64,000 nucleotides of DNA from an uncultured Eubacteriales bacterium (GCA_900551325.1 URVM01000001.1:372001-436000); one strand, 5' to 3'. Shown: positions 27,004 through 35,900, counted from the first letter of the stretch. The notes: generated by a model from the letters alone, not told the origin. Translations and numbers: made by a program.

Positions 27004-27450
27004 TTAAAGGTAAAATTTGTTGCACGAATTATCACCTATTGATTCGTAATCATTTATAAGTTCTTGGAGAGAAATACCATCGACTACTTCATTAATACCA
27101 TCTCGTATTTTCTCCCATACTGGTCTTGTTACACATGTTGTATTTCTTTCGCAGTGTTTGCTGCCTTCACAAGTACAGTCCGTAGGAGCAAGCGAACCTT
27201 CTAAGGTACGTAAAATCTCTCCTATACTAATGCTATCAGCTGGTCTTGCCAAGGTATATCCACCTTGTGCACCACGTACGCTTTTGAGTAACTTATTTTT
27301 CTTAAGTAAGGCAATAAGTTGTTCTAAATAGTTTTCTGATACATCTAGCCTTTCGGCAATACTTTTTAAAGAAATATGTTTAGTTTTCGCATGTACTCCA
27401 ATATCAACCATTGCTTGGAGTCCATATCTACCCTTTGTAGATAGTTTCAT
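27004..27450 (-). CDS. iscR: Rrf2-family regulator, IscR-like
   Basis: A 148-residue winged-helix regulator of the Rrf2 family. MKLSTKGRYGLQAMVDI and SLKSIAERLDVSENYLEQLI form the DNA-binding domain, and GGYTLARPADSI is the wing. Near residues 92-108 DCTCEGSKHCERNTTC offers four cysteines to bind an Fe-S cluster, as in IscR. GGAGG precedes the ATG. Being first gene of the isc operon and sitting behind an inverted repeat suggest autoregulation through cluster status. CymR-like cysteine control is the alternative, but CymR lacks this cysteine cluster. Confidence 0.9.
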   Translation of the reverse strand: MKLSTKGRYGLQAMVDIGVHAKTKHISLKSIAERLDVSENYLEQLIALLKKNKLLKSVRGAQGGYTLARPADSISIGEILRTLEGSLAPTDCTCEGSKHCERNTTCVTRPVWEKIRDGINEVVDGISLQELINDYESIGDNSCNKFYL

Positions 27451-27462
27451 TTTAACGCCTCC

Positions 27463-27487
27463 AATTCCTAGTTATTTTGTAGGAATT
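27463..27487 (-). promoter_or_regulatory. Candidate IscR operator (inverted repeat)
   Basis: AATTCCTA (27463-27470), nine bases, TAGGAATT (27480-27487): perfect 8-base arms immediately downstream of the predicted start point and upstream of the ribosome binding site. The 25-bp dyad fits the size of Rrf2-dimer sites. The bound protein is inferred from position. Confidence 0.6.
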
Positions 27488-27495
27488 ACATTTTC

Positions 27496-27524
27496 AGCAT
27501 ATCATTCTCGTTTTTATTTGTCAA
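27496..27524 (-). promoter_or_regulatory. Promoter of iscR-iscS-iscU-mnmA
   Basis: Perfect TTGACA (27519-27524), a 17-base spacer and TATGCT (27496-27501) on the minus strand, about 46 bases from the iscR start. Confidence 0.75.
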
Positions 27525-27565
27525 TTATTATTTTTTATGCTATAGTAATATATTCCTATTAACCC

Positions 27566-27595
27566 TTGATAAAAGTTAATAGCTTTATTTATACT
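27566..27595 (+). promoter_or_regulatory. Promoter of the NusG-II/Gx-transporter pair
   Basis: TTGATA (27566-27571), an 18-base spacer and TATACT (27590-27595), 47 bases before the ATG at 27643. It is divergent from the iscR promoter. Confidence 0.55.
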
Positions 27596-27642
27596 TATAA
27601 TTAAGCACATTTTATTACTTATAAAGAGAGGTTATTTTTAAT

Positions 27643-28035
27643 ATGACGAAACATTTAAACAAGATTATTATAGGTGTACTTGCTCTATTGATCATTTCAT
27701 GTTTAGCTGCTATTTTTATAATTATGAAGCAACAGCCAACTGATGGTCAAATAGCAACTATTAAACTAGACGGACAAGTTATTCGTCAAATTGATCTATC
27801 TAAAGTTACTGAACCTGAAATAATTTCCATAGATAATAAACGTGGTGGTATAAACACTATTCATGTTGAATATGGTAAAATTGGTTTTACTGAGGCTAAT
27901 TGTCCTGACCAACTTTGTGTAAGTCAAGGCTATATTACAAATAGTTTACTCCCTGCTGTTTGCTTACCTAATGGTGTGGTTATTGAAATTTCCTCTCCAA
28001 GTGATACCCCTTCACTTGATGCAATCGTTGAATAA
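27643..28035 (+). CDS. NusG domain II-containing protein
   Basis: A 130-residue protein with one N-terminal membrane span (residues 8-29) and an extracytoplasmic NusG domain II-like beta domain. The family hallmark is CPDQLCVSQGYI followed by AVCLPNGVVIEI: the first motif has two cysteines, a third comes later. Despite the name, this family is not a transcription factor. It nearly always precedes a Gx-transporter gene, as here with 12 bases between, and the pair is often near FMN-transfer or Rnf genes. Its role is unknown. AGAGAGG precedes the ATG. Confidence 0.85.
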   Translation: MTKHLNKIIIGVLALLIISCLAAIFIIMKQQPTDGQIATIKLDGQVIRQIDLSKVTEPEIISIDNKRGGINTIHVEYGKIGFTEANCPDQLCVSQGYITNSLLPAVCLPNGVVIEISSPSDTPSLDAIVE

Positions 28036-28047
28036 AAGGAGTCTATA

Positions 28048-28557
28048 ATGGGTAAAGTTCAAAAACTAGTTTTCCTAAGTTTACTCTGTGCTATTGCACT
28101 TGTTATTTTCATTATTGAATTACAAATTCCACCTATCGCCCCTATTCCAGGCCTTAAACTAGGACTTGCTAATATGGTATCTCTTGCAGTACTTATTCTT
28201 TATGGTCCAAAAGAAGCTTTAACAGTACTTTTACTACGTATTGTATTAGGTACGATGATTACTGGAAAAGTATCGACTATTTTCTTTAGTCTAGCTGGTG
28301 GATTATTAAGCAATGTTGGCATGATTTTACTTTATCAATACTGCCGTAAATATTTAAACATTTGGATTATAAGTATTATCGGTTCTATTCTACATATTGT
28401 AGGACAGCTTTTCATTGCTGTAATCATTACCAATACACCAGGTATCTTTTTCTACGCTCCTTTCTTACTTATTAGTAGTATAGTAGCTGGATACTTTGTA
28501 GGTTGGGGTGCTACTTTTATTAGTAAACATTTTAAAAAGTTATCTATCTATAAATAG
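28048..28557 (+). CDS. Gx transporter family membrane protein
   Basis: A 169-residue integral membrane protein with about five spans, matching the family once named heptaprenyl diphosphate synthase component I and now Gx transporter. GLKLGLANMVSLAVLILYGPKEAL and LLRIVLGTMITGK are its conserved core, with a Gly-rich SLAGGLLSNVGM helix. It resembles substrate-binding components of energy-coupling transporters. Co-transcribed with the NusG-II gene. The substrate is unknown; a role in isoprenoid or cofactor uptake is inference. AAGGAG precedes the ATG. Confidence 0.85.
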   Translation: MGKVQKLVFLSLLCAIALVIFIIELQIPPIAPIPGLKLGLANMVSLAVLILYGPKEALTVLLLRIVLGTMITGKVSTIFFSLAGGLLSNVGMILLYQYCRKYLNIWIISIIGSILHIVGQLFIAVIITNTPGIFFYAPFLLISSIVAGYFVGWGATFISKHFKKLSIYK

Positions 28558-28568
28558 TGTGTCTATAT

Positions 28569-28612
28569 AAAAAGAGCTGTAAAACAGAAATTTCTGTTTT
28601 ACAGCTCTTTTT
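28569..28612 (+). terminator. Terminator of the NusG-II/Gx operon
   Basis: A perfect 22-bp inverted repeat (AAAAAGAGCTGTAAAACAG and its complement) ending in T-rich sequence, 11 bases after the stop codon. Confidence 0.9.
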
Positions 28613-28740
28613 ATTTGTTTGGGTTCATAATTTAAATGATGCAATAAATTCTTCTTATAAAACTTAGTCTAACTTTATATCATTCAGCATATAAATAAAA
28701 TGTATTATATATGTCATATTTATAATAATTATATAATTAA

Positions 28741-28868
28741 ATGAGCCCAGCTTTTAGCAGATATATCATAGGATATAAATGGCTTCCTCGTGACTTCTGT
28801 CTTTAAGTCGCCTCTTAAAGACAGGGCCTTCTTTTGTTTACAGCTGGTTTTGTAAAGGCTGGACTCAT
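28741..28868. ncRNA. Candidate structured RNA (closed multi-stem element), strand unknown
   Basis: The ends pair: ATGAGCCCAGC (28741-28751) with GCTGGACTCAT (28858-28868), one mismatch. Inside are three hairpins: TATATC/GATATA (28762-28777), CTGTCTTTAAG/CTTAAAGACAG around a TCGCCT loop (28797-28824), and TTTACA/TGTAAA (28837-28856). Its loop GCTGG could also pair with CCAGC of the outer arm. The result is a four-way junction of 128 nt between the Gx terminator and the 3' end of a GH3 gene, with no ORF having a ribosome binding site. I recognise no known riboswitch. The minus-strand ACGAGGAAGCC faintly recalls ends of IS200/IS605 elements. Confidence 0.45.
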
Positions 28869-29008
28869 TATTGTAGAATAAGGAAACTGTTCAAAGGGGG
28901 ATACTATACCATTTTACACTTTATAGTAATACTATATGCGTTTTTATAAAAAAGGTTCCTAATATAAAATAAAAATATAAAAATAATTTTATCTTTCCTA
29001 ATACTATT

Positions 29009-30214
29009 TTATTCAAGTACAAGTAAGTTTTGTTCTGCTTTTTTCAACAAAATTTTTTCTACTGATTCATTTAATCTTTTATCGGTAAGCACCCCTGTCT
29101 CATGTGCTTCTTTAAAGTATTCTACCGCCTCATCTAATTGTTCTGGCATTAGAATAACATCCATTCCACTTAGGAAACTATCCAAAATAACCTTTTTCCC
29201 TTCTCCACTTTCTACTATGGCTCCCATATTCATAGCATCTGTTATAAAGATAACTTCTCTTTTATTAAACTTTTGTCTTATATACTCTCCCCACTTTGCT
29301 GATAAGGTAGCAGGTAATTCATCCATTTCTGGTACAACAATATGTCCTACCATTACAATATCTATTCCTTTGTCTACAGCTTCAAAAAATGGTACAAGCT
29401 CCTCTTTCTCTAGCTCTTTTATACTTTTATTAGCATAAGCCAACCCTCTATGACTGTCTTCACTGGTATTACCATGGCCTGGAAAATGTTTAATAACAGG
29501 TTCTACCTTTTCTTCTTTTAACCCTTTAGCAAAAGCTATAACCATAGGTACTACTTCTTCTTTCTTTGTACCAAAACTTCTATCTCCTATAACTGTATTT
29601 AAGGGATTATTAAATATATCTGCTACTGGTGCAAAATCCATATTAATGCCTAAGGAAGAAAGTACCTTTCCCATACGTTTAGCTTCATTATAAGCCTTAT
29701 TAACATCTTTACTTTTTCCTATTTCTTTAGCACTCACAAAGGGTACATCCACTATTTCTTTATTATTTCCTAACCTACTTACCCTGCCTCCTTCCTCATC
29801 TATCCCTATCCAAAGTGGTATAGCTGCTGTTGTTTGCAAGTTTTCTATAAGTGCTATTGTTTCTTCTTTAGTAGTAATATCTTGTTTAAACAGTACAATA
29901 CCACCAACTTTATCTCTAATAGCTACACCTTCCTTAGCTTGCTGCACTGTAACAAAAAATAACTGTCCTATTTTTTCTTCTACAGTCATTTCTTCCATAT
30001 ACTTTCTTATTTTCATCTCTCTCTTTTCTTCTTCTGAAACTTCTCGCGACTTACTCTGTACTCTTTTATTACCTAATATCATTTTATTAGTTTCACTCTC
30101 ATTAAAAGTTTGCATCTTCTCTTCTTCTATTTGCACTCTACTATTATTGGTACAGCCTCCTAATAAAGTTAATAGAATACCTATAAGTATAAACCCAACT
30201 ATTTTTCTCCCCAT
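29009..30214 (-). CDS. GH3 beta-N-acetylhexosaminidase-like lipoprotein (NagZ type)
   Basis: A 401-residue glycoside hydrolase family 3 protein. The signal ends in the lipobox LLGGCTN, so it should be a lipoprotein on the cell surface. WIGIDEEGGRVSRLG, FAPVADIFNNPLNTVIGDRSFG and KHFPGHGNTSEDSHRGL are the NagZ signature stretches; the last contains the His-Asp pair that helps catalysis, and VIFITDAMNMGAI holds the nucleophile Asp. It would release N-acetylglucosamine from muropeptides or chitin-like sugars. It has only the catalytic barrel, as in Gram-negative NagZ, and no C-terminal domain. GAGGAG precedes the ATG. It stands alone. Confidence 0.9.
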   Translation of the reverse strand: MGRKIVGFILIGILLTLLGGCTNNSRVQIEEEKMQTFNESETNKMILGNKRVQSKSREVSEEEKREMKIRKYMEEMTVEEKIGQLFFVTVQQAKEGVAIRDKVGGIVLFKQDITTKEETIALIENLQTTAAIPLWIGIDEEGGRVSRLGNNKEIVDVPFVSAKEIGKSKDVNKAYNEAKRMGKVLSSLGINMDFAPVADIFNNPLNTVIGDRSFGTKKEEVVPMVIAFAKGLKEEKVEPVIKHFPGHGNTSEDSHRGLAYANKSIKELEKEELVPFFEAVDKGIDIVMVGHIVVPEMDELPATLSAKWGEYIRQKFNKREVIFITDAMNMGAIVESGEGKKVILDSFLSGMDVILMPEQLDEAVEYFKEAHETGVLTDKRLNESVEKILLKKAEQNLLVLE

Positions 30215-30320
30215 CTAAATCTCCTCTTTTCTCTTATAAACTGGTATAGTTACAAAAGTATATATTTAATGTATAATACAATAAAAATATATTTTTATTT
30301 ATTTGCAAAGAAGGTGTTTC

Positions 30321-30992
30321 ATGTCTACCGATTTTTCACTACAAGACATTCTCTATGACAAAACTTATGAATGTCCTGTATGCCACAACACTTTTACTTC
30401 AAAGGCTATTCGTACCGGTAAAAATAAGGTTCTTTCAACAGATATTGATCTTTATACACATTATACTGTTGTAAACCCTCTTCTATACGATGCCATCTTA
30501 TGTTCTGAGTGTGGCTACTGTAGTCTTTCAAAATCTTTTAACTCACTTCTTCCAACTCAAGTAAAATGGATTCGTGAGCAAGTAACAACAAAATATAAAA
30601 AACAAAACTTTAATCCTTACACTTCTCTAAATGAAGCTATTATTAAACACCAATTAGCCCTTGTTTCTAGCATCATAAAAAAGGGCAAAATAGGAGAACA
30701 AGCTTACATATGTTTACACATCGCTTGGCTTTTTCGTGATTTAAAAAATAGTACTCAAGAAAAAGTCTATTTAAAAAAAGCTTTAGATGGTTTAAAAACT
30801 GCATTAGAGACAGAAAATTTTCCTTTGTTTAATTTGGATGTATTTACAACCTCATATATTATTGCTGCAATCTCATATTCTTTAGAAGATTATAGTACAG
30901 CTAGATCTTATTTAAATGATGTTATCTTAAATAGTACCGGTAAACTTAAAGACCGAGCACTGACTTTAAAACAACTTCTTTTAGAACATTAG
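30321..30992 (+). CDS. DUF2225 domain-containing protein
   Basis: A 223-residue cytosolic protein of the DUF2225 family. The N terminus carries a zinc-ribbon-like pair: ECPVCHNTF and, 50 residues on, LCSECGYCS. Between them is TDIDLYTHYTVVNPLLYD, the conserved family stretch. The rest is helical and TPR-like (IAWLFRDLKNSTQEKVYLKKAL). The frame opens at a TTG at 30303, but AGAAGGTG places the start at the ATG at 30321. Function unknown; family members occur throughout Bacillota and in spirochaetes. It is convergent with the ADP-ribosylglycohydrolase gene. Confidence 0.85.
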   Translation: MSTDFSLQDILYDKTYECPVCHNTFTSKAIRTGKNKVLSTDIDLYTHYTVVNPLLYDAILCSECGYCSLSKSFNSLLPTQVKWIREQVTTKYKKQNFNPYTSLNEAIIKHQLALVSSIIKKGKIGEQAYICLHIAWLFRDLKNSTQEKVYLKKALDGLKTALETENFPLFNLDVFTTSYIIAAISYSLEDYSTARSYLNDVILNSTGKLKDRALTLKQLLLEH

Positions 30993-31001
30993 TTTACAAA
31001 A

Positions 31002-31053
31002 GGCGTGATAGACAAATATCTTATGCAAATTAAGATATTTTACCTATCACGCC
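31002..31053. terminator. Bidirectional terminator between convergent genes
   Basis: Long hairpin GGCGTGATAG...CTATCACGCC with an inner AAATATCTTA/TAAGATATTT stem, lying between the DUF2225 stop and the converging ADP-ribosylglycohydrolase stop. T-rich flanks exist on both strands but are short. Confidence 0.75.
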
Positions 31054-31099
31054 CTTAATATTTGTCCTCTTACTTAATTTTTATTAATAAGACTAGTTT

Positions 31100-32161
31100 C
31101 TACCATCCTGGATATCTCTTACACCACTCTTCATCATCTACATATCTTGTATATAAATCTTGAGCCATCTGCTCTACTTCCTTTTTCATATCCAAAACTT
31201 GTATATATTTAGGATTAATAGCTTCTACTCCTAATAAAGTTCCTAGAATATGTCCCGTAATAGCTGCTACACTATTACTATTTCCTGTTTGATTAACAGC
31301 AAGCTTTAAGCCCTCTTCAAAACTTGTTTGACAAGCTAGGCTACAGTATACTCCCATAGCTAAAGCTTCATGAGCCATAAAGCCATCTCCAAAACTCGCC
31401 AGTTTCTCTGGTGTAGCTGGACCTTCTTTAGCTAATTCAATAGCTTTATTTAAGCTTTCTAAACATGCTTCATGACCTTCATACATTTTTAATCTTGCCA
31501 TAGCCTTTTCTAAACTTTCATGTAGTGTAAAGCCTTCCAGTATATAAAAAATCAAAGTTGCCAATACACCCGAAGATAAGTAAGCTAAAGGATGTCCATG
31601 AGTAATTACTCCAACACGACTTCCTACTTCAAATACATCTTCTTCTGATTCTACTAAGCCTACTGGCGCTACTCTTATAACAGTTCCACATTTTTCACTA
31701 TTATTGAGAGGTTTTTCTATTGTCCCCATTACCCCTTTTCCTAAAGATGTAATACATGTAATTCCAGGTTCTCTATATCCATGTAACTTCTTTACTTTTA
31801 CTAACCATCCATCATAGGATTTTGGATTCCAGTTTGGTGTTGAAAGTCCTTGGGTATAAAGCCATCTTAGATAAGCCCTAAATACAATAATAGCAGTATC
31901 TTTACATGTGCGACCTACACCTCTTTGATTGGTACGTACAATACTTCTTAATAACCCTTCTGCTGTAAATAAAGTAAGTTGTGTATCATCTGTAATAGTA
32001 GCTTCTTTACCTTCCATTGTTGCTAATAAATCAGTAATCCCACTTACTCCAAACTTTTCTTGTATTTGTTCATACTTCATAAATTTAACGGGTGCCCCAA
32101 ATGCATCTCCAACTGCACCTCCTATTAAACATCCATAAAATTGCTCCTTACACCTTCTCAT
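31100..32161 (-). CDS. ADP-ribosylglycohydrolase-family protein, altered metal motif
   Basis: A 353-residue DraG/ARH-fold protein. GCLIGGAVGDAFGAPV near the N terminus and ATITDDTQLTLFTAEGLL, the first metal-binding motif, are clear. The second metal motif, usually GDSDS or GDTDT, reads NQTGNSNSVAAITG with Asn294 and Asn296 replacing both Asp. That may lower metal affinity or change the substrate. The frame opens at 32191, but GGGAGGTG lies six bases before the ATG at 32161 and the family starts near there. Known members remove ADP-ribose from proteins or nucleic acids. No ADP-ribosyltransferase or toxin-like partner lies next to it. Confidence 0.85.
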   Translation of the reverse strand: MRRCKEQFYGCLIGGAVGDAFGAPVKFMKYEQIQEKFGVSGITDLLATMEGKEATITDDTQLTLFTAEGLLRSIVRTNQRGVGRTCKDTAIIVFRAYLRWLYTQGLSTPNWNPKSYDGWLVKVKKLHGYREPGITCITSLGKGVMGTIEKPLNNSEKCGTVIRVAPVGLVESEEDVFEVGSRVGVITHGHPLAYLSSGVLATLIFYILEGFTLHESLEKAMARLKMYEGHEACLESLNKAIELAKEGPATPEKLASFGDGFMAHEALAMGVYCSLACQTSFEEGLKLAVNQTGNSNSVAAITGHILGTLLGVEAINPKYIQVLDMKKEVEQMAQDLYTRYVDDEEWCKRYPGW

Positions 32162-32469
32162 ATATGGCACCTCCCAATCTATTTCTTTCAATTCACCTTT
32201 GCATTACAAATGAATTTCTATCTTTTATGTAAGTTATTAAATATACCAAATACTGAGTTTTTTATTTAAACATTACTATTCATAGTTAATAATAACATTT
32301 TAACAATTACCTCTAACTTTTTCAATATTATACATAATATTATATATAGTATATTATATTTTGTTTAATATTGCCACTATTTTTATATAAGCTAATTCAT
32401 TTTTATTCTATTTGCTTATAAACTAATAATCACTGAATATAATTAGCATTTCTACTATCACTGAAAAAA

Positions 32470-32512
32470 AGCCCATAAAAACTAGAGCTTTTTACACTAG
32501 TTTTCATAGACT
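32470..32512 (-). terminator. Terminator at the end of the ilv-leu operon
   Basis: Imperfect stem AAAACTAG / CTAGTTTT extended by CCAT/ATAG-like pairs, followed by seven T on the minus strand. The remaining part of 32162-32540 is very AT-rich, with no gene and no convincing promoter. Confidence 0.7.
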
Positions 32513-32540
32513 TTCCTATTTAATAAAATCATTTTTTCAT

Positions 32541-34205
32541 TTACTCTAATATTAAATCATTAATAGGAGCACCGGGTGCCACCATAGGAAGTACTTTTTC
32601 ATTCTCTCCTACATAGCAATTTATAAGAACCGGTCCTTTGCTTTCCATAGCTTCCTTAAATACTTGCCCAAATTCCTCTTGTGTATAAACATTATAACCT
32701 TTTATGAAATATGCTTCTGCAAGTTTGACAAAATCTGGACCTCTATCTAATGTCGTTTGTGAGTAGCGTCCCTCATAAAACATAGTTTGCCATTGGCGTA
32801 CCATTCCTAATACCCCATTATTGAGTACAATAATAATAACAGGTACATTGTAATAAGATATAGTTGCTAATTCATTACAGTTCATTCTAAAAGATCCATC
32901 ACCAGCTATATGAACAACTCGCTTATTTGGTACACCTATTTGGGCGCCTATACTTGCCCCTGTACCATACCCCATAGTCCCTAAACCACCTGATGATATA
33001 TAGGTACGTGGATTTACATATTTATAAAATTGAGCAGTCCACATTTGATGTTGACCAACCTCTGTTGTTAAGATGGCATTGCCTTCTGTGTGCTCATATA
33101 CACTTTCAATAATAAATTGAGGGCGTAACTTATCATCACGTTGATAATCGTAACGAAACTCTGCCTTCCAATCATTTACACATTCTAACCACTCTGTATG
33201 ATCTTGTTGATTAATAAGTTCATTTAAACTAATAAGTATTTCTTTTGCATCTCCTATAATCGATGTAAAACTTGCTACATTTTTACTAATCTCAGCTGGG
33301 TCTATATCAATATGAATAATTTTTGCATTTGGGGCAAAACTTTCTACACTACTTGTTACACGATCACTAAACCTTGCACCTATTGCAATGAGTAAATCAC
33401 ACTTAGTTGCTGCCATATTAGAAGCTTTGCTTCCATGCATTCCTATAAGACCTGTTGAAAGTCTATGGGTTTCTGGAAATCCCCCTATACCCATTAGTGA
33501 TGTAGATACAGGTGATTGGATTTTTTCTGCAAACTCTAGAAGTTCTTTATTGGCACTACTTGATATAATACCTCCTCCACTATATATAAGAGGTCTTTCA
33601 CTTTCTTTTATGAGCCTTACTGCTTCTTCTATATCTTTTTGTTTAATAGAGCATACTTGCCTACATACTCTTCTAGGTTCTTTATAAGTGTATTCTCCCA
33701 TTGCAGCTGTAATATCTTTCGGGATATCAATAAGTACGGGACCTGGCCTTCCTGATTGTGCAATATAAAAAGCTTCTCTTATTATGTCCGCTAACTTATT
33801 CACATCTTTAACTATATAACTATGTTTTGTAATAGGCATAGTTATACCTGTAATATCTACTTCTTGAAAACTATCTTTACCTAAAAGTGGTCTTCCTACG
33901 TTTCCTGTAATAGCTACTATAGGTACTGAATCCATATATGCTGTTGCTATTCCTGTTACTAAATTTGTAGCACCAGGACCAGATGTTGCAATGCAAATCC
34001 CAACTTTTCCAGTTGCTCTTGCATAGCCGTCAGCCGCGTGTGCTGCACCTTGTTCATGAGCCGTAAGAATATGATTGATTTTATCACTATATTTATATAG
34101 TGCATCATAAATATTAAGAACAGCTCCCCCCGGATAGCCAAATACAGTATCCACACCTTGCTCTAACAAACATTCCATTAATATTTGTGAACCATTAGCC
34201 TTCAT
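32541..34205 (-). CDS. ilvB: Acetolactate synthase large subunit (distal copy)
   Basis: A 554-residue thiamine-diphosphate enzyme making acetolactate or acetohydroxybutyrate. DTVFGYPGGAVLNIYDAL starts the family; the catalytic Glu lies in TAHEQGAAHAADGYA; GDGSFRMN with NNGVLGMVRQWQ is the cofactor-binding GDG-NN motif. It is the last gene of the ten-gene operon, 33 bases after ilvD, and a second large-subunit gene opens the operon. No small-subunit gene accompanies this one. It has the longer, FAD-site-containing IlvB length and not that of catabolic AlsS, so biosynthetic function is likely, perhaps sharing IlvN. Confidence 0.93.
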   Translation of the reverse strand: MKANGSQILMECLLEQGVDTVFGYPGGAVLNIYDALYKYSDKINHILTAHEQGAAHAADGYARATGKVGICIATSGPGATNLVTGIATAYMDSVPIVAITGNVGRPLLGKDSFQEVDITGITMPITKHSYIVKDVNKLADIIREAFYIAQSGRPGPVLIDIPKDITAAMGEYTYKEPRRVCRQVCSIKQKDIEEAVRLIKESERPLIYSGGGIISSSANKELLEFAEKIQSPVSTSLMGIGGFPETHRLSTGLIGMHGSKASNMAATKCDLLIAIGARFSDRVTSSVESFAPNAKIIHIDIDPAEISKNVASFTSIIGDAKEILISLNELINQQDHTEWLECVNDWKAEFRYDYQRDDKLRPQFIIESVYEHTEGNAILTTEVGQHQMWTAQFYKYVNPRTYISSGGLGTMGYGTGASIGAQIGVPNKRVVHIAGDGSFRMNCNELATISYYNVPVIIIVLNNGVLGMVRQWQTMFYEGRYSQTTLDRGPDFVKLAEAYFIKGYNVYTQEEFGQVFKEAMESKGPVLINCYVGENEKVLPMVAPGAPINDLILE

Positions 34206-34238
34206 ATTTTCCCTCCTCTAGATTAGTCTTATTTTTAT

Positions 34239-35900
34239 TTACCCCCTAAAAATTGCCCCTGTACTTGCTGATGTTACTTGCTTTGCATAACGAGCTAAAT
34301 ACCCATGCTTTACTTTTGGCTCTGGCTTTACCCAAACATTTCGTCTTTCTTCTATAATTTCTTCATCTACTAATAGATTTAATGTACATGCTTCCATATC
34401 AATTTGAATCATATCCCCGTTTTCTACTAAACCAATTAATCCACCTTCTGCAGCTTCCGGTGAAACATGGCCAATGCAAGCACCACGTGTGGCACCTGAA
34501 AAACGACCATCAGTAATAAGTGCAACATCTTTATCAAGGCCCATTCCTGCAAGTACTGCTGTAGGTGAAAGCATTTCCCTCATACCTGGTCCACCCTTTG
34601 GCCCTTCATAACGGATAACTACTACATCACCTTTTTCTATTTGACCACTTGTAATACCCGCTTTAGCTTCTTCTTCGCTATTAAATACTTTTGCAGGTCC
34701 TGTATGCTTAATCATTTCTTTAGCTACAGCTGAACGCTTTACTACACAAGAATCTGGTGCTAAATTCCCCCTAAGTACAGCTATACCTCCAGTTACACTA
34801 TAAGGATTATGAATAGGACGAATAACCTGTTCATCTCTATTTACTACATTTGCAAGATTTGCTTTTACAGTTTCTCCCGTTACAGTTATAAGCTCTTCAT
34901 GAAGAAGATTCTTTTTTGTTAACTCTTTCATAACAGCAGCTACACCACCAGCCTGATACAAATCTTCCATATGATGTGGGCCTGCTGGAGCCAACTTACA
35001 AAGATTAGGTGTACGACTACTAATTTCATTTGCCATATCTAGATTAATATTTACTCCTGCTTCATGAGCAATAGCTGGTAAATGAAGCATAGTATTTGTG
35101 CTACACCCTAAAGCCATATCTACAGTTAAAGCATTTTCAAACGCTTTATCATTTAAAATATCACAAATTTTAATATCTTTTTCTACCATCTTCATAATAG
35201 CAAGACCTGTTTTTTTAGCAAGACGAACACGCTCTGCATATACGGCAGGAATACTTCCGTTACCTGGAAGGGCAATCCCTAATACTTCACTCATACAGTT
35301 CATACTATTTGCAGTAAACATACCTGAACATGAACCACAACCAGGGCAAGTATTTTCCTCAAATTCACAAAGTTCCTCTTCTGATATTTTACCTGAATTA
35401 TAAGCTCCTACTGCCTCAAAAATAAGAGATAAACTTACTTTTTTGCCACCAACTGTTCCAGCTAGCATAGGCCCACCACTTACAACTGCTGTTGGTAAAT
35501 TCATACGAGCAGCTCCCATAAGCATACCTGGTACAATTTTATCACAGTTAGGAACTAGAACTAAGCCATCAAAGCCATGTGCCATAGCCATACATTCAAT
35601 AGAATCTGCTATAAGCTCACGTGTTACTAATGAGTATCTCATTCCCTCATGTCCCATAGCTATCCCATCACATACACCAATAGCTGGAATTTCAATAGGT
35701 GTACCTCCTGCCATACGAACACCTGCTTTAACTGCTTCTGTAATACGATCAAGATGCATATGCCCTGGCACAATTTCACTCTTTGCACTTACAATACCAA
35801 TTAATGGCTGATTTAACTCTTCTTCTATATATCCCATTCCTTTAAATAAGGATCTATGTGGAGCCCTGTCTACACCTTTTTTTACAACGTCACTTCTCAT
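34239..35900 (-). CDS. ilvD: Dihydroxy-acid dehydratase
   Basis: A 553-residue Fe-S dehydratase of the fourth step in valine and isoleucine synthesis. Cluster cysteines lie in VLVPNCDKIVPG, TCPGCGSCSGMFTANSM and in LGCSTNTMLHL; GRFSGATRGACIGHVSPEA is the conserved C-terminal motif. Length is typical of IlvD, not of sugar-acid dehydratases. GAGGTG precedes the ATG. It follows ilvE across a 142-base gap containing a stable hairpin. Confidence 0.96.
   Translation of the reverse strand: MRSDVVKKGVDRAPHRSLFKGMGYIEEELNQPLIGIVSAKSEIVPGHMHLDRITEAVKAGVRMAGGTPIEIPAIGVCDGIAMGHEGMRYSLVTRELIADSIECMAMAHGFDGLVLVPNCDKIVPGMLMGAARMNLPTAVVSGGPMLAGTVGGKKVSLSLIFEAVGAYNSGKISEEELCEFEENTCPGCGSCSGMFTANSMNCMSEVLGIALPGNGSIPAVYAERVRLAKKTGLAIMKMVEKDIKICDILNDKAFENALTVDMALGCSTNTMLHLPAIAHEAGVNINLDMANEISSRTPNLCKLAPAGPHHMEDLYQAGGVAAVMKELTKKNLLHEELITVTGETVKANLANVVNRDEQVIRPIHNPYSVTGGIAVLRGNLAPDSCVVKRSAVAKEMIKHTGPAKVFNSEEEAKAGITSGQIEKGDVVVIRYEGPKGGPGMREMLSPTAVLAGMGLDKDVALITDGRFSGATRGACIGHVSPEAAEGGLIGLVENGDMIQIDMEACTLNLLVDEEIIEERRNVWVKPEPKVKHGYLARYAKQVTSASTGAIFRG

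Noticed and set aside
28741..28806. 21-codon ORF starting ATGAGCCCAGC on the plus strand
   Set aside because: No ribosome binding site, and the frame lies within strongly self-complementary sequence, so it is more likely part of a structured element.
35443..35811. Plus-strand frame of 122 codons inside ilvD
   Set aside because: Antisense to a conserved gene, without start signals or family features.
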